DNA of 32,082 nt from JAEZKC01 sp046538945 (GCA_046538945.1 JBKHHW010000022.1:1-32082), one strand, 5' to 3'. Shown: positions 7,532 to 15,854, counted from the stretch's first letter. Notes: a model not told the origin generated them from the sequence alone. Made by a program: numbers and translations.

Positions 7532-9397
7532 CTAATTGCTTTTACAACAGCGCAGTCCGATTTGAGGACGGGCAGCACCGCCGCCACCAGGTGTCATGGT
7601 CGAGCACTTGGAGAGCGGACCTCCCATAAGAGCCGGTTTTCCGCCCGGCTGTGATACCCACTCGAAGATATTTCCCACCATATCATTCACACCGTATTTA
7701 CTTATACAGTTATGCCGGTGCCCGGACGGTTCCGCTTTGCGCGTACCTTCCGTATTGCACCTCTCCTTATCACGTGTGTTCCCGTAAGGAAAAGGAAAAT
7801 CATCTTTTCCAGAGCAGGCCCACTTCCACTCTTCAGCTGTACAGAGTCTCTTTCCCTGCGATTCACATATCTTTTTCGCATCAGCATAGGAGATGTTTCC
7901 TTTGGGCAGAGATCCTTTGTCATTGGGATACTCGTATTTATCTATACATACTTTGAAAAAAGGACGGTCAGGCGCTCCGGGCGGAAGATCAACCAGAACC
8001 ATGTCATCCGGACAGGCAAGCGGTTTAGCATACTTCTTGATAGGCTCCTCGAACTCGTTTCCGGAATGACGTACGATCTTCTGAACATTCACCCGTCCGA
8101 CCTTCTTGCTTTTTCCGTCAATCGTAGTCAGCACAATCAACTGAGGACTCTCGTCTTTGATTCTGCCGTAGAAAACCAGATCCGGCCCCGGCCTGCCATA
8201 CTCGTCCACCTTGGGATTCTTCACCACCACAGTATCGAAAGGCGGAACCATTTTCTTCTCTTCAGTTTTAACAACTTTTTTAGCTTTCTTTTCTCCTTCC
8301 GGAACCGTCCTGATCTTCTCTATCACTTTGCTGCTTATCGGAATAGTGGAACCATCCACATTCAGTTTGAGTATCTCAGGTTCAACAGAAGCGACAGCAC
8401 CTCTGAAAAAAGTACCGTTTTTAAGCTTCACCTCGAGATCCACCTTCTTGAGAGAGACAGTTTTCAGATCTTCAAACGCAAGTGCCACAGATTTGTCTTT
8501 GCTGATCTTTTTTCTGGGCGCAACCAGCAGTTCGCTTGTGAGAATTAATGCCTTTCTGAAAGTATAGGGCTTCTTATCCACCGTTTCGAAGATAAGAGAT
8601 GTATCATTTTTCGATTCCACAAACCCCACCAGTTCATCTCCGGTGGTAAGCACCATCCTGTATTTGCCTCCCACAAGAATCTTCCGGTACTCCCCCTGAT
8701 CTCCGGGGACTGCGGAGTCTGCCGAAGAGGATACTGTGCGCCCAGCGGCAAAACTGTCCTTGTTTTCCGCCCACCACTGTTTCCAGGCCTGCGGATCGGT
8801 CCCCAGGTTCTCACCCGTTATTTTCGAAAGCGCACAGGCACCGACATGAAAAGTAAGGGTAATCTGGATGTCCACTGTAGCTCTCCGTATCGAACCACCG
8901 GCACCAACTGTCTTATCCAATATTTTGATTTTCTGGTTGGACTCTATGAAATTTTCACAAAAACTCATGGAATTGTAGTCAAGAAAAGGCGAGGAAAGGA
9001 CAAATTTATTCTTTTCACTCATTACATAAGTACTTACCCAGTCTTCGAATGTTCCTTCACCTGCATACTGAGCACCATTGATTGTGGATACATGTATCCC
9101 ATGACAGAACGTCTCCATCAACACCGGTATGGCACCGGATGAAGCAGCCCCGAGTTCTCCCAAAGTGATATGCGCCTTGAAACTTTTTATGGCACTTTCA
9201 CGATCTGTAGTCCCGTTTACGGGCTGACCGTTCTGGGTGAAGGCCTGCAGAGCTTCCGGAGAATAGTATACCACAGGCCCCTTCTTAATAGCATTTGTCA
9301 TTCTGGTAAGGAGATCGCTTTCATCCGACCATGCCTGGTCCAGAAAAATGAATGTAATCATGGCTACAAACCAGGATATCTTCCTAAACTTTATCAC
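7532..9397 (-). CDS. Exported protein with three SH3/Sm-like repeats and a C-terminal formylglycine-generating-enzyme-type (SUMF1) domain
   Basis: The start is GTG 9397, which has an AAGGAGG site six bases upstream, rather than an earlier in-frame GTG at 9430; this gives 621 residues. Residues 1-24 form a signal peptide (basic start, hydrophobic core, cleavage near QAWS-DES). Residues 25-220 end in DPQAWKQWWAENKDSF, a phrase typical of HEAT-like exported proteins. Three similar beta-rich units follow at about 240-292, 317-365 and 387-445, each of the form 'LxxGxxxxGxVxxxxxxxLxL'. A lysine-rich linker lies at 367-383. The SUMF1-like domain spans about 462-619, with GKRLCTAEEWKWAC (515-528), NDMVGNIFEWV (571-581) and a glycine-rich end before RCC. 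Many proteins of this family are not sulfatase activators, so catalysis is uncertain. Likely periplasmic or surface-located. Confidence 0.75.
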   Translation of the reverse strand: MIKFRKISWFVAMITFIFLDQAWSDESDLLTRMTNAIKKGPVVYYSPEALQAFTQNGQPVNGTTDRESAIKSFKAHITLGELGAASSGAIPVLMETFCHGIHVSTINGAQYAGEGTFEDWVSTYVMSEKNKFVLSSPFLDYNSMSFCENFIESNQKIKILDKTVGAGGSIRRATVDIQITLTFHVGACALSKITGENLGTDPQAWKQWWAENKDSFAAGRTVSSSADSAVPGDQGEYRKILVGGKYRMVLTTGDELVGFVESKNDTSLIFETVDKKPYTFRKALILTSELLVAPRKKISKDKSVALAFEDLKTVSLKKVDLEVKLKNGTFFRGAVASVEPEILKLNVDGSTIPISSKVIEKIRTVPEGEKKAKKVVKTEEKKMVPPFDTVVVKNPKVDEYGRPGPDLVFYGRIKDESPQLIVLTTIDGKSKKVGRVNVQKIVRHSGNEFEEPIKKYAKPLACPDDMVLVDLPPGAPDRPFFKVCIDKYEYPNDKGSLPKGNISYADAKKICESQGKRLCTAEEWKWACSGKDDFPFPYGNTRDKERCNTEGTRKAEPSGHRHNCISKYGVNDMVGNIFEWVSQPGGKPALMGGPLSKCSTMTPGGGGAARPQIGLRCCKSN

Positions 9398-9660
9398 CAA
9401 CGCCCTCCTTGATGTTTTTTGCCGAATCACTTATAAGTATGCAATAAATCCATACAGATTTCATCACTGGATTCTGCTTTTTCAGCGGTACTACATAAAA
9501 TACGTGTATGAGCCGACGGGCGCAACTTGCAGGCTACCAAAGCTTTAAAAACGGAAGATGCGAAAGACACACAGAAAACTAAAGGTCTGAAACAGATTTC
9601 GGAAGTGCTGTTTTTCCTATAAACAAAGCATAAAAACAGTGTCCCAGCTCCACCAGAAAC

Positions 9661-10773
9661 TCAACCCTGGACAAGGTTGTAGTTCCAGTCATGCATGACC
9701 GGCTGGAAGCCTGACGAAAGCAGATCATGTTTCATCTGCTCAACAGAGCGGGTATCTGCGATCTCGAACTGGGATTCGGAGGGATTGTCGCTGTGACCGC
9801 CAACTGAGGTCGATACGCCGGCGGAAACTTTGGTAGGTCCCATAGGCAGTACTGCATTTCTGAACTCAAGTGACTCCCGGGTGGAAACGGTAATACCCGA
9901 ATGAGGCATAAATATTCTGTATGCCGTCATGAACTGGACAAACATTCTGTCAGTGACACTGTAATCGGGTTTGAATTCGCCGGCGAGCGGCCTGATACGC
10001 GGAAAGGATACCGACACCTCAGCGGAGGGGAACCTGCTCTGAAGATATCGGGCATGAAGTGCGGTGAAAAACGTTTCTCTGCGAGGCTCGGCAAGCCCCA
10101 GAAGTGCACCGACGGTAATGGCCCGTATATTCTGCTCCCCTCCCCTCTCAGGGGCTTCAAGGCGGAAGAGATAATCCTGCTTGGGACCGCCTCTGTGGAG
10201 TTTTCTGTAGAGGTTCTCATCATAGGTTTCCTGATATATGGTCAGCCCGTCAACCCCACATTGAGCAAGTTCCCTGTAGCCCTCACTGCCAAGAGCATAA
10301 ATCTCCACTGAAATGGAGGAAAAGTATTCCTTCAGAACCGTTACGCTTTCCTTAAGATAATCCAGTGTGGCAACCCTGGGAGACTCACCCGTGAGTACGA
10401 GTATATGCCGTATACCCTTTCTGGCAATCCGCTCAGCTTCCCGGCGCACCTCTTCGACCGACAAATGACGACGCTTGATTCTGTGCTGGCGGGCAAAGGA
10501 GCAGTAAGCGCACACATTCTCACACACATTGGAAATGTAAAGAGGCGTGAAAAGAAATATCACATTCCCGAAATGGGATCTGGTAAGATCCCGGGCTCTG
10601 CACGCCATATCCTCCAGAAAAGAAACGGCGGCATCGGAAAGCAGGGCCAAAAAATCAAGCTCATCTATCCGGCTCTTGCCCAGAATTTTCTTTACTCTGT
10701 CCGGAGTGACCGAGGTACAGTAAGCACCAACATCGAAGGACTCATACTGTTTTACAATTTCATAAAAGGACAT
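9661..10773 (-). CDS. thiH: 2-iminoacetate synthase ThiH (radical SAM)
   Basis: ThiH cleaves tyrosine with a SAM-derived radical to give dehydroglycine and p-cresol; dehydroglycine feeds thiazole synthesis in thiamin biosynthesis. At 370 residues it has the family length. The [4Fe-4S] motif CENVCAYC has Cys84, Cys88 and Cys91, preceded by a PLYISNV strand. Other family features are LTGESPR (about 126-132) and GLTIYQETYDENLYRKLH (about 175-192). It is the last gene of a minus-strand operon, four bases after thiG. Use of ThiH instead of the oxygen-dependent ThiO points to anaerobic or facultative life. The 263 bp after the stop, up to the next minus-strand start, holds a weak A/T hairpin (CTGTTTTT at 9608 pairing with AAAAACAG at 9632) that could terminate this operon. 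Confidence 0.95.
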   Translation of the reverse strand: MSFYEIVKQYESFDVGAYCTSVTPDRVKKILGKSRIDELDFLALLSDAAVSFLEDMACRARDLTRSHFGNVIFLFTPLYISNVCENVCAYCSFARQHRIKRRHLSVEEVRREAERIARKGIRHILVLTGESPRVATLDYLKESVTVLKEYFSSISVEIYALGSEGYRELAQCGVDGLTIYQETYDENLYRKLHRGGPKQDYLFRLEAPERGGEQNIRAITVGALLGLAEPRRETFFTALHARYLQSRFPSAEVSVSFPRIRPLAGEFKPDYSVTDRMFVQFMTAYRIFMPHSGITVSTRESLEFRNAVLPMGPTKVSAGVSTSVGGHSDNPSESQFEIADTRSVEQMKHDLLSSGFQPVMHDWNYNLVQG

Positions 10774-10777
10774 TTTC

Positions 10778-11560
10778 TCAGGACCCGAGAAAACCGGTTA
10801 GAGGGGACGATGCCTGTGCGGTTCTGGAGGTCCCGGCCATCCCGGCAAGGTAAGCAAGACGTCCCGCTTTGACTGCGTGCTTGAAAGCCCGGGCCATCGC
10901 GACAGGATCTTCACTGGTGGCGATTGCGGTATTGAGCAAAACGGCGTCCACGCCCAGTTCCATTGCCTGAGCGGCATGGGAGGGCTTGCCGATACCCGCA
11001 TCAACTATCACCGGCACGTCAATTTCCGCCACTATGATTTCCACCAGTTCAAGAGTCTTGAGCCCCCTGTTGGACCCGATCGGCGAACCCAGGGGCATCA
11101 CCGCAGCCGCTCCGGCTTTTACCAGACGACGCGCCGTGTAAAGGTCAGGGCACATATAGGGAAGCACGATAAAACCCTCGTTGGCAAGCACCTCAGTCGC
11201 TTTGACTGTTTCAGTGTTGTCGGGCAGCAGGTATATATTGTCTGAAATCACTTCTATTTTAATCCAGTCGCCACAGCCCATGGCTTTGGACAATCTGGCG
11301 ATCCTCACCGCCTCCTCGGCCGTTCTGGCGCCCGAGGTATTGGGCAGCAGGACCTTGCCTTCCGGTATATGCTCAAGTATACCTTCCTGAGGCTTGTCAA
11401 GGTCCACCCGGCGCAATGCAACCGTGATTATGTCGCATTCAGCCGCATCGAGAACACCTTTGATGATCCGGTCATCGCTGTATTTCCCCGAACCGGTGAT
11501 AAGCCTGGAGCGGACCTTCACTCCTCCAATAACCAGTTCGTCATTATTTGTATCGACCAT
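10778..11560 (-). CDS. thiG: Thiazole synthase ThiG
   Basis: ThiG is a TIM-barrel enzyme that assembles thiazole phosphate from deoxyxylulose 5-phosphate, dehydroglycine and sulfur delivered by ThiS thiocarboxylate. The Schiff-base lysine lies in WIKIEVISDN, and LPNTSGARTAEEAVR and PLGSPIGSNRG are characteristic. The start is placed at ATG 11560 because a GGAGGAGG site ends seven bases upstream; an ATG two codons earlier (11566) would abut that site. This gives 260 residues, normal for the family. It follows thiS by two bases and precedes thiH by four. ThiG and ThiH normally work together, as the order here suggests. Confidence 0.96.
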   Translation of the reverse strand: MVDTNNDELVIGGVKVRSRLITGSGKYSDDRIIKGVLDAAECDIITVALRRVDLDKPQEGILEHIPEGKVLLPNTSGARTAEEAVRIARLSKAMGCGDWIKIEVISDNIYLLPDNTETVKATEVLANEGFIVLPYMCPDLYTARRLVKAGAAAVMPLGSPIGSNRGLKTLELVEIIVAEIDVPVIVDAGIGKPSHAAQAMELGVDAVLLNTAIATSEDPVAMARAFKHAVKAGRLAYLAGMAGTSRTAQASSPLTGFLGS

Positions 11561-11562
11561 AC

Positions 11563-11769
11563 TCATCCTCCTCCGACAAAGCGAAGCACCTCAACCGAAT
11601 CACCTTCCTCAAGCACGGCGTCTCCGTACTGTGCCCGGTCAAGAACACTGCCGTTGAGCTCGACAACCACATGGGAGGGTTCGATCGAACGGGATGTCAA
11701 AAAATCAAGCACAGAGGAACCGGTCCGAACCTGCTGGACGGTTCCGTTTATTTTTATGTCAATTGTCAT
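11563..11769 (-). CDS. thiS: Sulfur carrier protein ThiS
   Basis: A 68-residue ubiquitin-fold protein whose C-terminal glycine is adenylated by ThiF and converted to a thiocarboxylate that donates sulfur to ThiG. The C-terminus reads VEVLRFVGGG, with the essential Gly-Gly end plus one more glycine; many ThiS proteins end in a glycine pair only. VVVELNGSVLDRAQY in the middle is typical. Its ATG overlaps the cysE stop as ATGA (11766-11769), so translation is coupled. No thiF gene is found in the window, so the activating enzyme must come from elsewhere. Confidence 0.95.
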   Translation of the reverse strand: MTIDIKINGTVQQVRTGSSVLDFLTSRSIEPSHVVVELNGSVLDRAQYGDAVLEEGDSVEVLRFVGGG

Positions 11770-12683
11770 TTCTTCTTTGCTTCTTTGGCTTTCTCGACTT
11801 CCTTGTTGTACACGTGCTGCCCCGGCGGCACCGGCTGAGTTATCCAGGTGTTTCCCCCGATTATCGCCCCTTTGCCGATAACAGTCCTGCCACCCAAAAT
11901 CGTTGCATTGGCGTAGATAATCACATCATCCTCAATATCAGGATGGCGCTTCTGACCGGTCCGGGGGTTCCCCTCCTTGTCAAAAGGCGACAGCGCACCC
12001 AGCGTGACTCCCTGATATATCTTCACGTTACTTCCGATCCGGCATGTCTCGCCTATTACGACACCCGTTCCATGATCAATGAAGAAACGGGGTCCGATTT
12101 CCGCACCGGGATGAATATCTATGCCGGTACGCGAATGCGCCCGCTCTGAAAGGATTCTGGGGATGATCGGAACGTCAAGCCCGTAGAGCTGATGGGCTAT
12201 TCTGTAGGTGGCAATGGCCTCCACACAAGGATAACTCAGGATTATTTCATCCGTGAAACGCGCGGCAGGATCTCCCGCCTGAGCCGCCTTGATATCCTCT
12301 ATCAGAGTCGCTCTGATTCCGGGAAGTGATTCGATCAGACTCACAAGCGACCTCTGCGACCGGTCTTCACAATTGCAGTTCCTGCAGTTGTCCTTCCGGC
12401 AGCGGTACTTGAAAACCTCCCGTATGTGCTTTCCAAGCCGGAAACTGATATGCCGCAGCATATCGGCCAGAAAGAAATTCATGTCACCGCGGGTAATCTT
12501 CTGTTTGCTGTAGTAGCCGGGGAAGAGAACCGCGAGGATATCATCCAGAATTTCGTATATGTCATTTCTGCCCGCCAGATCCAGCCCGTCTTCCAATTGA
12601 CTGTCGGGGCTGTTTTGAAGGTCACTCTCCAGTTTATCGACAATATCGGGCAGTTTCTCATTCATCCACTGAGTTAAATTCAT
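11766..12683 (-). CDS. cysE: Serine O-acetyltransferase with N-terminal cysteine cluster
   Basis: Transfers acetyl from acetyl-CoA to serine, giving O-acetylserine for cysteine synthesis. Of the 305 residues, about 1-130 form the long helical N-terminus. The left-handed beta-helix runs from about 185 to 290, with DIHPGAEIGPRFFIDHGTGVVIGE, the hexapeptide turns KIYQGVTLGAL, and GGNTWITQPVP near the end. An unusual segment CRKDNCRNCNC puts cysteines at 95, 100, 103 and 105 in the N-terminal domain; it could bind metal or respond to redox state. The long N-terminus groups it with EpsC-type rather than E. coli-length enzymes. The gene follows metA by 21 bp and overlaps thiS by four. A weak GGGA site precedes the ATG. 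Confidence 0.93.
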   Translation of the reverse strand: MNLTQWMNEKLPDIVDKLESDLQNSPDSQLEDGLDLAGRNDIYEILDDILAVLFPGYYSKQKITRGDMNFFLADMLRHISFRLGKHIREVFKYRCRKDNCRNCNCEDRSQRSLVSLIESLPGIRATLIEDIKAAQAGDPAARFTDEIILSYPCVEAIATYRIAHQLYGLDVPIIPRILSERAHSRTGIDIHPGAEIGPRFFIDHGTGVVIGETCRIGSNVKIYQGVTLGALSPFDKEGNPRTGQKRHPDIEDDVIIYANATILGGRTVIGKGAIIGGNTWITQPVPPGQHVYNKEVEKAKEAKKK

Positions 12684-12704
12684 CTGTTCCCTCTTTTGAT
12701 GATC

Positions 12705-13598
12705 TCAGTACGAAGTGGTCTCATGAATAAATTTGATCCACTGGGAGAAAAATTCGATTCGGTGCGACCTCCAGGTGTTGACCGGGTTCTTAAGATCCAG
12801 ATTCGCAGGAGGACTCACGTCCTTGCGCCCCTTTTTCATATCGCGCACATATTCTTCCACAAGCCTCCTGGGCTCATATTCCGGATGCCCCAAATGAATC
12901 AGAAAACGCTGGTCCGTACTTTCAAATATTGTGTAACCGGCATCCTTCGAGTGAGCCAGAAGATGAACATTTCCCTTATCCCGTTCAAGTTCCAGAGTGT
13001 CATCGGAAATCCCCGAGTGACGGCTCTGCGCACACCAGAACACATCATCCATCTCACCAGTCACCCTGTGATTGCGGTCAAGATTGGTGGTCTCGTAAAC
13101 TCCGAACAGTTTCTTTTCAAACACCACCTTGTCTATTCCCAGAAACTTAGCCAGCGCCAGGCCGCCCCAGCAGATTCCAAGTGTCGATGCCACATTGTTG
13201 CGGGCATACTTGAGAATCCTCTTGACCTCTTCCCAGTAGTTGACCTCTTCAAAGGGTATTTCCTCCACCGGTGCACCGGTTACGATAAGCCCGTCCAGAT
13301 TCTGCTTGGAAACAGCTTCCTCGAAAGATATATACAGCTTCTCCAGGTGTGACCGGTCACTGCTGTTGTACTGATGAGTTTTCAACCGGATCCACACCGG
13401 TTCGATCTGAAGCACCGAGCGGCCGAGAGGATGAAGAAGACTGAATTCATAGGTCTCCGCTTTGGGCATGATGTTAAGAATACCGATTCTCAAAGCCCTG
13501 ATGTCCTCCCTTAGCGCCTCTTCAAAAGAGATACACTGAACCTTGCTGCTCTCCAGAGCACTGATCCCGTGGTAATCCTTGGGTACTACAATGGTCAT
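12705..13598 (-). CDS. metA: Homoserine O-acetyltransferase, MetA family
   Basis: First committed step of methionine synthesis: acylation of the homoserine hydroxyl. The 297-residue protein is a full MetA-type (not MetX) enzyme. The nucleophile Cys143 lies in LGICWGGLAL, and the His/Glu partners are in LGHPEYEPRRL (His238, Glu240). In TGAPVEEIPFEEV, Glu112 aligns with position 111 of E. coli MetA, where glycine marks succinyl-CoA users and glutamate marks acetyl-CoA users; acetyl-CoA use is therefore predicted despite the gene name. It is the first gene of the minus-strand sulfur operon. An AGAGG site lies nine bases before the ATG. I found no convincing SAM riboswitch in its leader. Confidence 0.95.
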   Translation of the reverse strand: MTIVVPKDYHGISALESSKVQCISFEEALREDIRALRIGILNIMPKAETYEFSLLHPLGRSVLQIEPVWIRLKTHQYNSSDRSHLEKLYISFEEAVSKQNLDGLIVTGAPVEEIPFEEVNYWEEVKRILKYARNNVASTLGICWGGLALAKFLGIDKVVFEKKLFGVYETTNLDRNHRVTGEMDDVFWCAQSRHSGISDDTLELERDKGNVHLLAHSKDAGYTIFESTDQRFLIHLGHPEYEPRRLVEEYVRDMKKGRKDVSPPANLDLKNPVNTWRSHRIEFFSQWIKFIHETTSY

Positions 13599-13925
13599 TT
13601 GCTAAAACCTCTGAATATCTTTCTAAAAAGGCTTACATTACCGGACTGCTTGCCGTGGAGGGTAAAAAATAATAAAAACTCACGTATTCAAGGGACTCAA
13701 TCTAAACAATATCCCAATTTAACCACTTAATTTCCCCATCATTCTCCCATATGACCGGTTTCAGATGAAAGTACGTCCTTTCAAGTCGTTTGTTTTAGCC
13801 CCGAAACATGGTAATTTGTATATTATTCTGGCTGCTGAAAATTTGAGTTTCCTTTGTGGCCGGTCCTGAGTTAATTTCCTTCCGTCATCGAAGCCATACT
13901 ATCCAAGTTACAGAAGAGGTGAACC
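13599..13925. promoter_or_regulatory. 327-bp divergent intergenic region between metA and an orphan gene
   Basis: This region must hold promoters for the sulfur operon (minus) and for the gene at 13926 (plus). It is A/T-richer than its surroundings. A short hairpin TGAAAG (13766-13771) / CTTTCA (13778-13783) is present. A candidate plus-strand promoter is TTGTTT (13790-13795) with TAATTT (13812-13817), 16 bases apart, but it is weak. I looked for SAM and TPP riboswitch cores on the minus strand and saw none. Confidence 0.5.
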
Positions 13926-14402
13926 ATGGGAATTTCCAGAGATGAAATCATCGATTTGGCATCCAGATACACTCCAGGTGAAGAAATCACGGATTTTACC
14001 TTCGAAGGAGACGTGTTCTCACTTCTGATAAGAGAGGTTCCCCAGGACAAAGTTCTTTCAGAGGAAGAGGGCTGGAGTTTCAGCGGATACGGGATCTGTT
14101 TCGGTTACAGCATTGACCAGGAAGCAAAACCTGCTGGAAAATGGCTCTGGATGCACTTTGCAAGCCTGCAGGACTTCCCCCCGGTTTCTCAGGTGATCCG
14201 GCTCCAACCCCCTCATGTGGTCAAAGGACGCTTCCAGAACCCGGAGAGAACCCATGAAATCAGAATACTCAAAGTGAACTTCTCAAACGCTCTCTCGCAA
14301 GCAGAAACTCCGGAAAACAAAAAAGAGGCTCCGGAACAGGTTCAGAAACAGGAACGCGGCAAAATAGTCCAGTTCAGGAAAAAGGGATCCGGGAAAAAAT
14401 AA
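13926..14402 (+). CDS. Hypothetical protein, 158 residues
   Basis: I do not recognise this protein. It is soluble, without signal peptide or membrane segment. Residues 1-110 look like a compact alpha/beta domain (MGISRDEIIDLASRYTPG, then alternating strands with several Trp and Phe residues around 49-80). Residues 115-158 are a charged, Glu/Lys/Gln-rich tail ending in KKGSGKK, probably disordered. An AGAGGTG site lies seven bases before the ATG. It is alone on its strand, with the sulfur operon diverging upstream and a strong hairpin 45 bp after its stop. Codon use looks like that of the neighbours, so it is likely a real gene. Confidence 0.75.
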   Translation: MGISRDEIIDLASRYTPGEEITDFTFEGDVFSLLIREVPQDKVLSEEEGWSFSGYGICFGYSIDQEAKPAGKWLWMHFASLQDFPPVSQVIRLQPPHVVKGRFQNPERTHEIRILKVNFSNALSQAETPENKKEAPEQVQKQERGKIVQFRKKGSGKK

Positions 14403-14447
14403 CCGCTTTTGAGGTAACTCATTGGATTCAAACGGCAAATCGTTATT

Positions 14448-14488
14448 GCCCCGGAGGTGAAAAAATCTTTCTCACCTCCGGGGCTTTT
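14448..14488 (+). terminator. REP copy acting as terminator of the orphan gene
   Basis: A 13-bp perfect inverted repeat GCCCCGGAGGTGA (14448-14460) / TCACCTCCGGGGC (14472-14484) with an 11-nt loop, followed by TTTT. The arms are the RAYT-associated REP sequence, but the loop is shorter than in other copies. Position and T run fit an intrinsic terminator for the gene ending at 14402. Confidence 0.8.
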
Positions 14489-14502
14489 CATTCTCCTCAC
14501 GA

Positions 14503-14529
14503 AAAAAGCCCCCGGAAAGGGGGCTTTTT
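14503..14529 (-). terminator. Bidirectional-looking terminator after the lipoprotein gene
   Basis: Stem AAAAAGCCCCC (14503-14513) and GGGGGCTTTTT (14519-14529) with loop GGAAA. On the minus strand it lies 29 bp after the stop codon of the lipoprotein gene and ends in a T run. The symmetric A and T flanks also allow function on the plus strand, backing up the REP-derived terminator. Confidence 0.9.
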
Positions 14530-14557
14530 CGGAATTCTACAAACCCTCAACCCAGCT

Positions 14558-15589
14558 CTACCGGAAGAACTTCTCCGAAAAGTGAGGATCATTCTCATAG
14601 ACAAGCTTCTTGATCTTAGCCTTGGGAGTAGGAAAGCTCAGCCTGATTTCCATCTCCTTTTCCTGTTCCAGAAAATCAGGTGTGATCTTGGATGCACGTG
14701 CCTTGTACTTCTTGCCGTTCACATCGACCAGAGCGAAATCCGTCGCTTTCATGCGGAGAGGATTATAAGAATAGTTATACATATGTATAATAGCATTGGT
14801 ATTTGCACCCCGTTTCTGAATAGCAGGAACCGCAATCAGGATATCATACTCGTCAACTTCGTCGAAAACAACCGAGTCGGAATAGTTTTCAATTACCGAA
14901 ACGAAAGCCGAGTAGGTACCCAAATTCGCTTTTCTGACATCGCTCAGAAGTTTCTGGGCATCTTCGAAGGTGGAATCGAAATGCAGGGCCACTTTAGTGT
15001 AGTATTCGGCCCGGATCAACGCATCGGTATTTTCCTTGTCCTTCTTTCCCTGCTCGTATTCGTACTTGGCCATTTCGAAATTTTCTTCAGCCACTTTCTT
15101 CACCACATCTGAGCGTTTTGCCTTGAAGGGTGCAGGGTCGCTGGCCTTCTCGATAGCCCTGTCAATATACCTGAGAGCATCATCGTACTTTTCATTGGAT
15201 GAGCTGGTATCGGCCATCTGAACCAGAAATGCGGCATACTGCTGACGAAGTTCTGGTGCGACTTCAGGAGTAAGATGGTCCTCGATGTCATCCATCAGAA
15301 GCGGAATGGCATCCATCTGGGAATTGCCTTCATCCAGAACCAATTTGGCACGGACAACGCACATTTCAAGGAAACGGTTGCGCAGTTTGATGCTGACCTT
15401 TTCCGGATCTGCCTTCACCGCCTTACGGTAGTTGATGTAAGCGGTCTTAAGCTGGGTACGCCTTTGGCTTCCCTGAGCCTTTTTGGCAATACTGTACGCC
15501 CTGTCACCTGCCGCTTCCTCGGAGGAAGTGCAGGAGATCATCATCATCAAAACGCTTAAGCCAACAAGAAGCCGTCCAACTACTTTCAT
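14558..15589 (-). CDS. Lipoprotein with TPR-like helical region and C-terminal beta domain
   Basis: Chosen start ATG 15589 with a GGAGG site five bases upstream (an ATG four codons earlier overlaps that site), giving 343 residues. Residues 1-19 are a lipoprotein signal, with lipobox MISC placing the modified cysteine at about residue 20. From about 25 to 225 the protein is helical with TPR-like spacing (for example YDDALRYIDRAIEKASDPAP and AEYYTKVALHFDSTFEDAQKLL). The C-terminal part (about 230-343) looks beta-rich, with DFALVDVNGKKYKA, reminiscent of DUF4352-type domains. The function is unknown; a periplasmic or outer-membrane-anchored scaffolding or assembly role is plausible. It is monocistronic and divergent from the tRNA nucleotidyltransferase gene. 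Confidence 0.75.
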   Translation of the reverse strand: MKVVGRLLVGLSVLMMMISCTSSEEAAGDRAYSIAKKAQGSQRRTQLKTAYINYRKAVKADPEKVSIKLRNRFLEMCVVRAKLVLDEGNSQMDAIPLLMDDIEDHLTPEVAPELRQQYAAFLVQMADTSSSNEKYDDALRYIDRAIEKASDPAPFKAKRSDVVKKVAEENFEMAKYEYEQGKKDKENTDALIRAEYYTKVALHFDSTFEDAQKLLSDVRKANLGTYSAFVSVIENYSDSVVFDEVDEYDILIAVPAIQKRGANTNAIIHMYNYSYNPLRMKATDFALVDVNGKKYKARASKITPDFLEQEKEMEIRLSFPTPKAKIKKLVYENDPHFSEKFFR

Positions 15590-15854
15590 GAACTCCTCCA
15601 TTTTCAGGATTTATTGTTGTGAATGATTACAATACCAAATCAATTCTAAAGATGCATTCTCACCTAAGGCACTGTCAACTGTTTAGTTTCATAAGCCAGT
15701 ATTATTGAATAGGTACCAATGAACAGCTCCAGGTTCAGTTATTGTTCATTTATTTCACTTTTTAATGGTGTCTCTCTTTTTAGGGTACAGACAAATCACT
15801 TATTTTGATCCAATCTGAAAGAGAAAATCTGAAGCAGTTGGAAGAGATACAACA

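Noticed and set aside
13599..13925. SAM or TPP riboswitch ahead of metA
   Set aside because: I found no conserved core sequences or paired architecture of either class on the minus strand; a covariance-model search would settle it.
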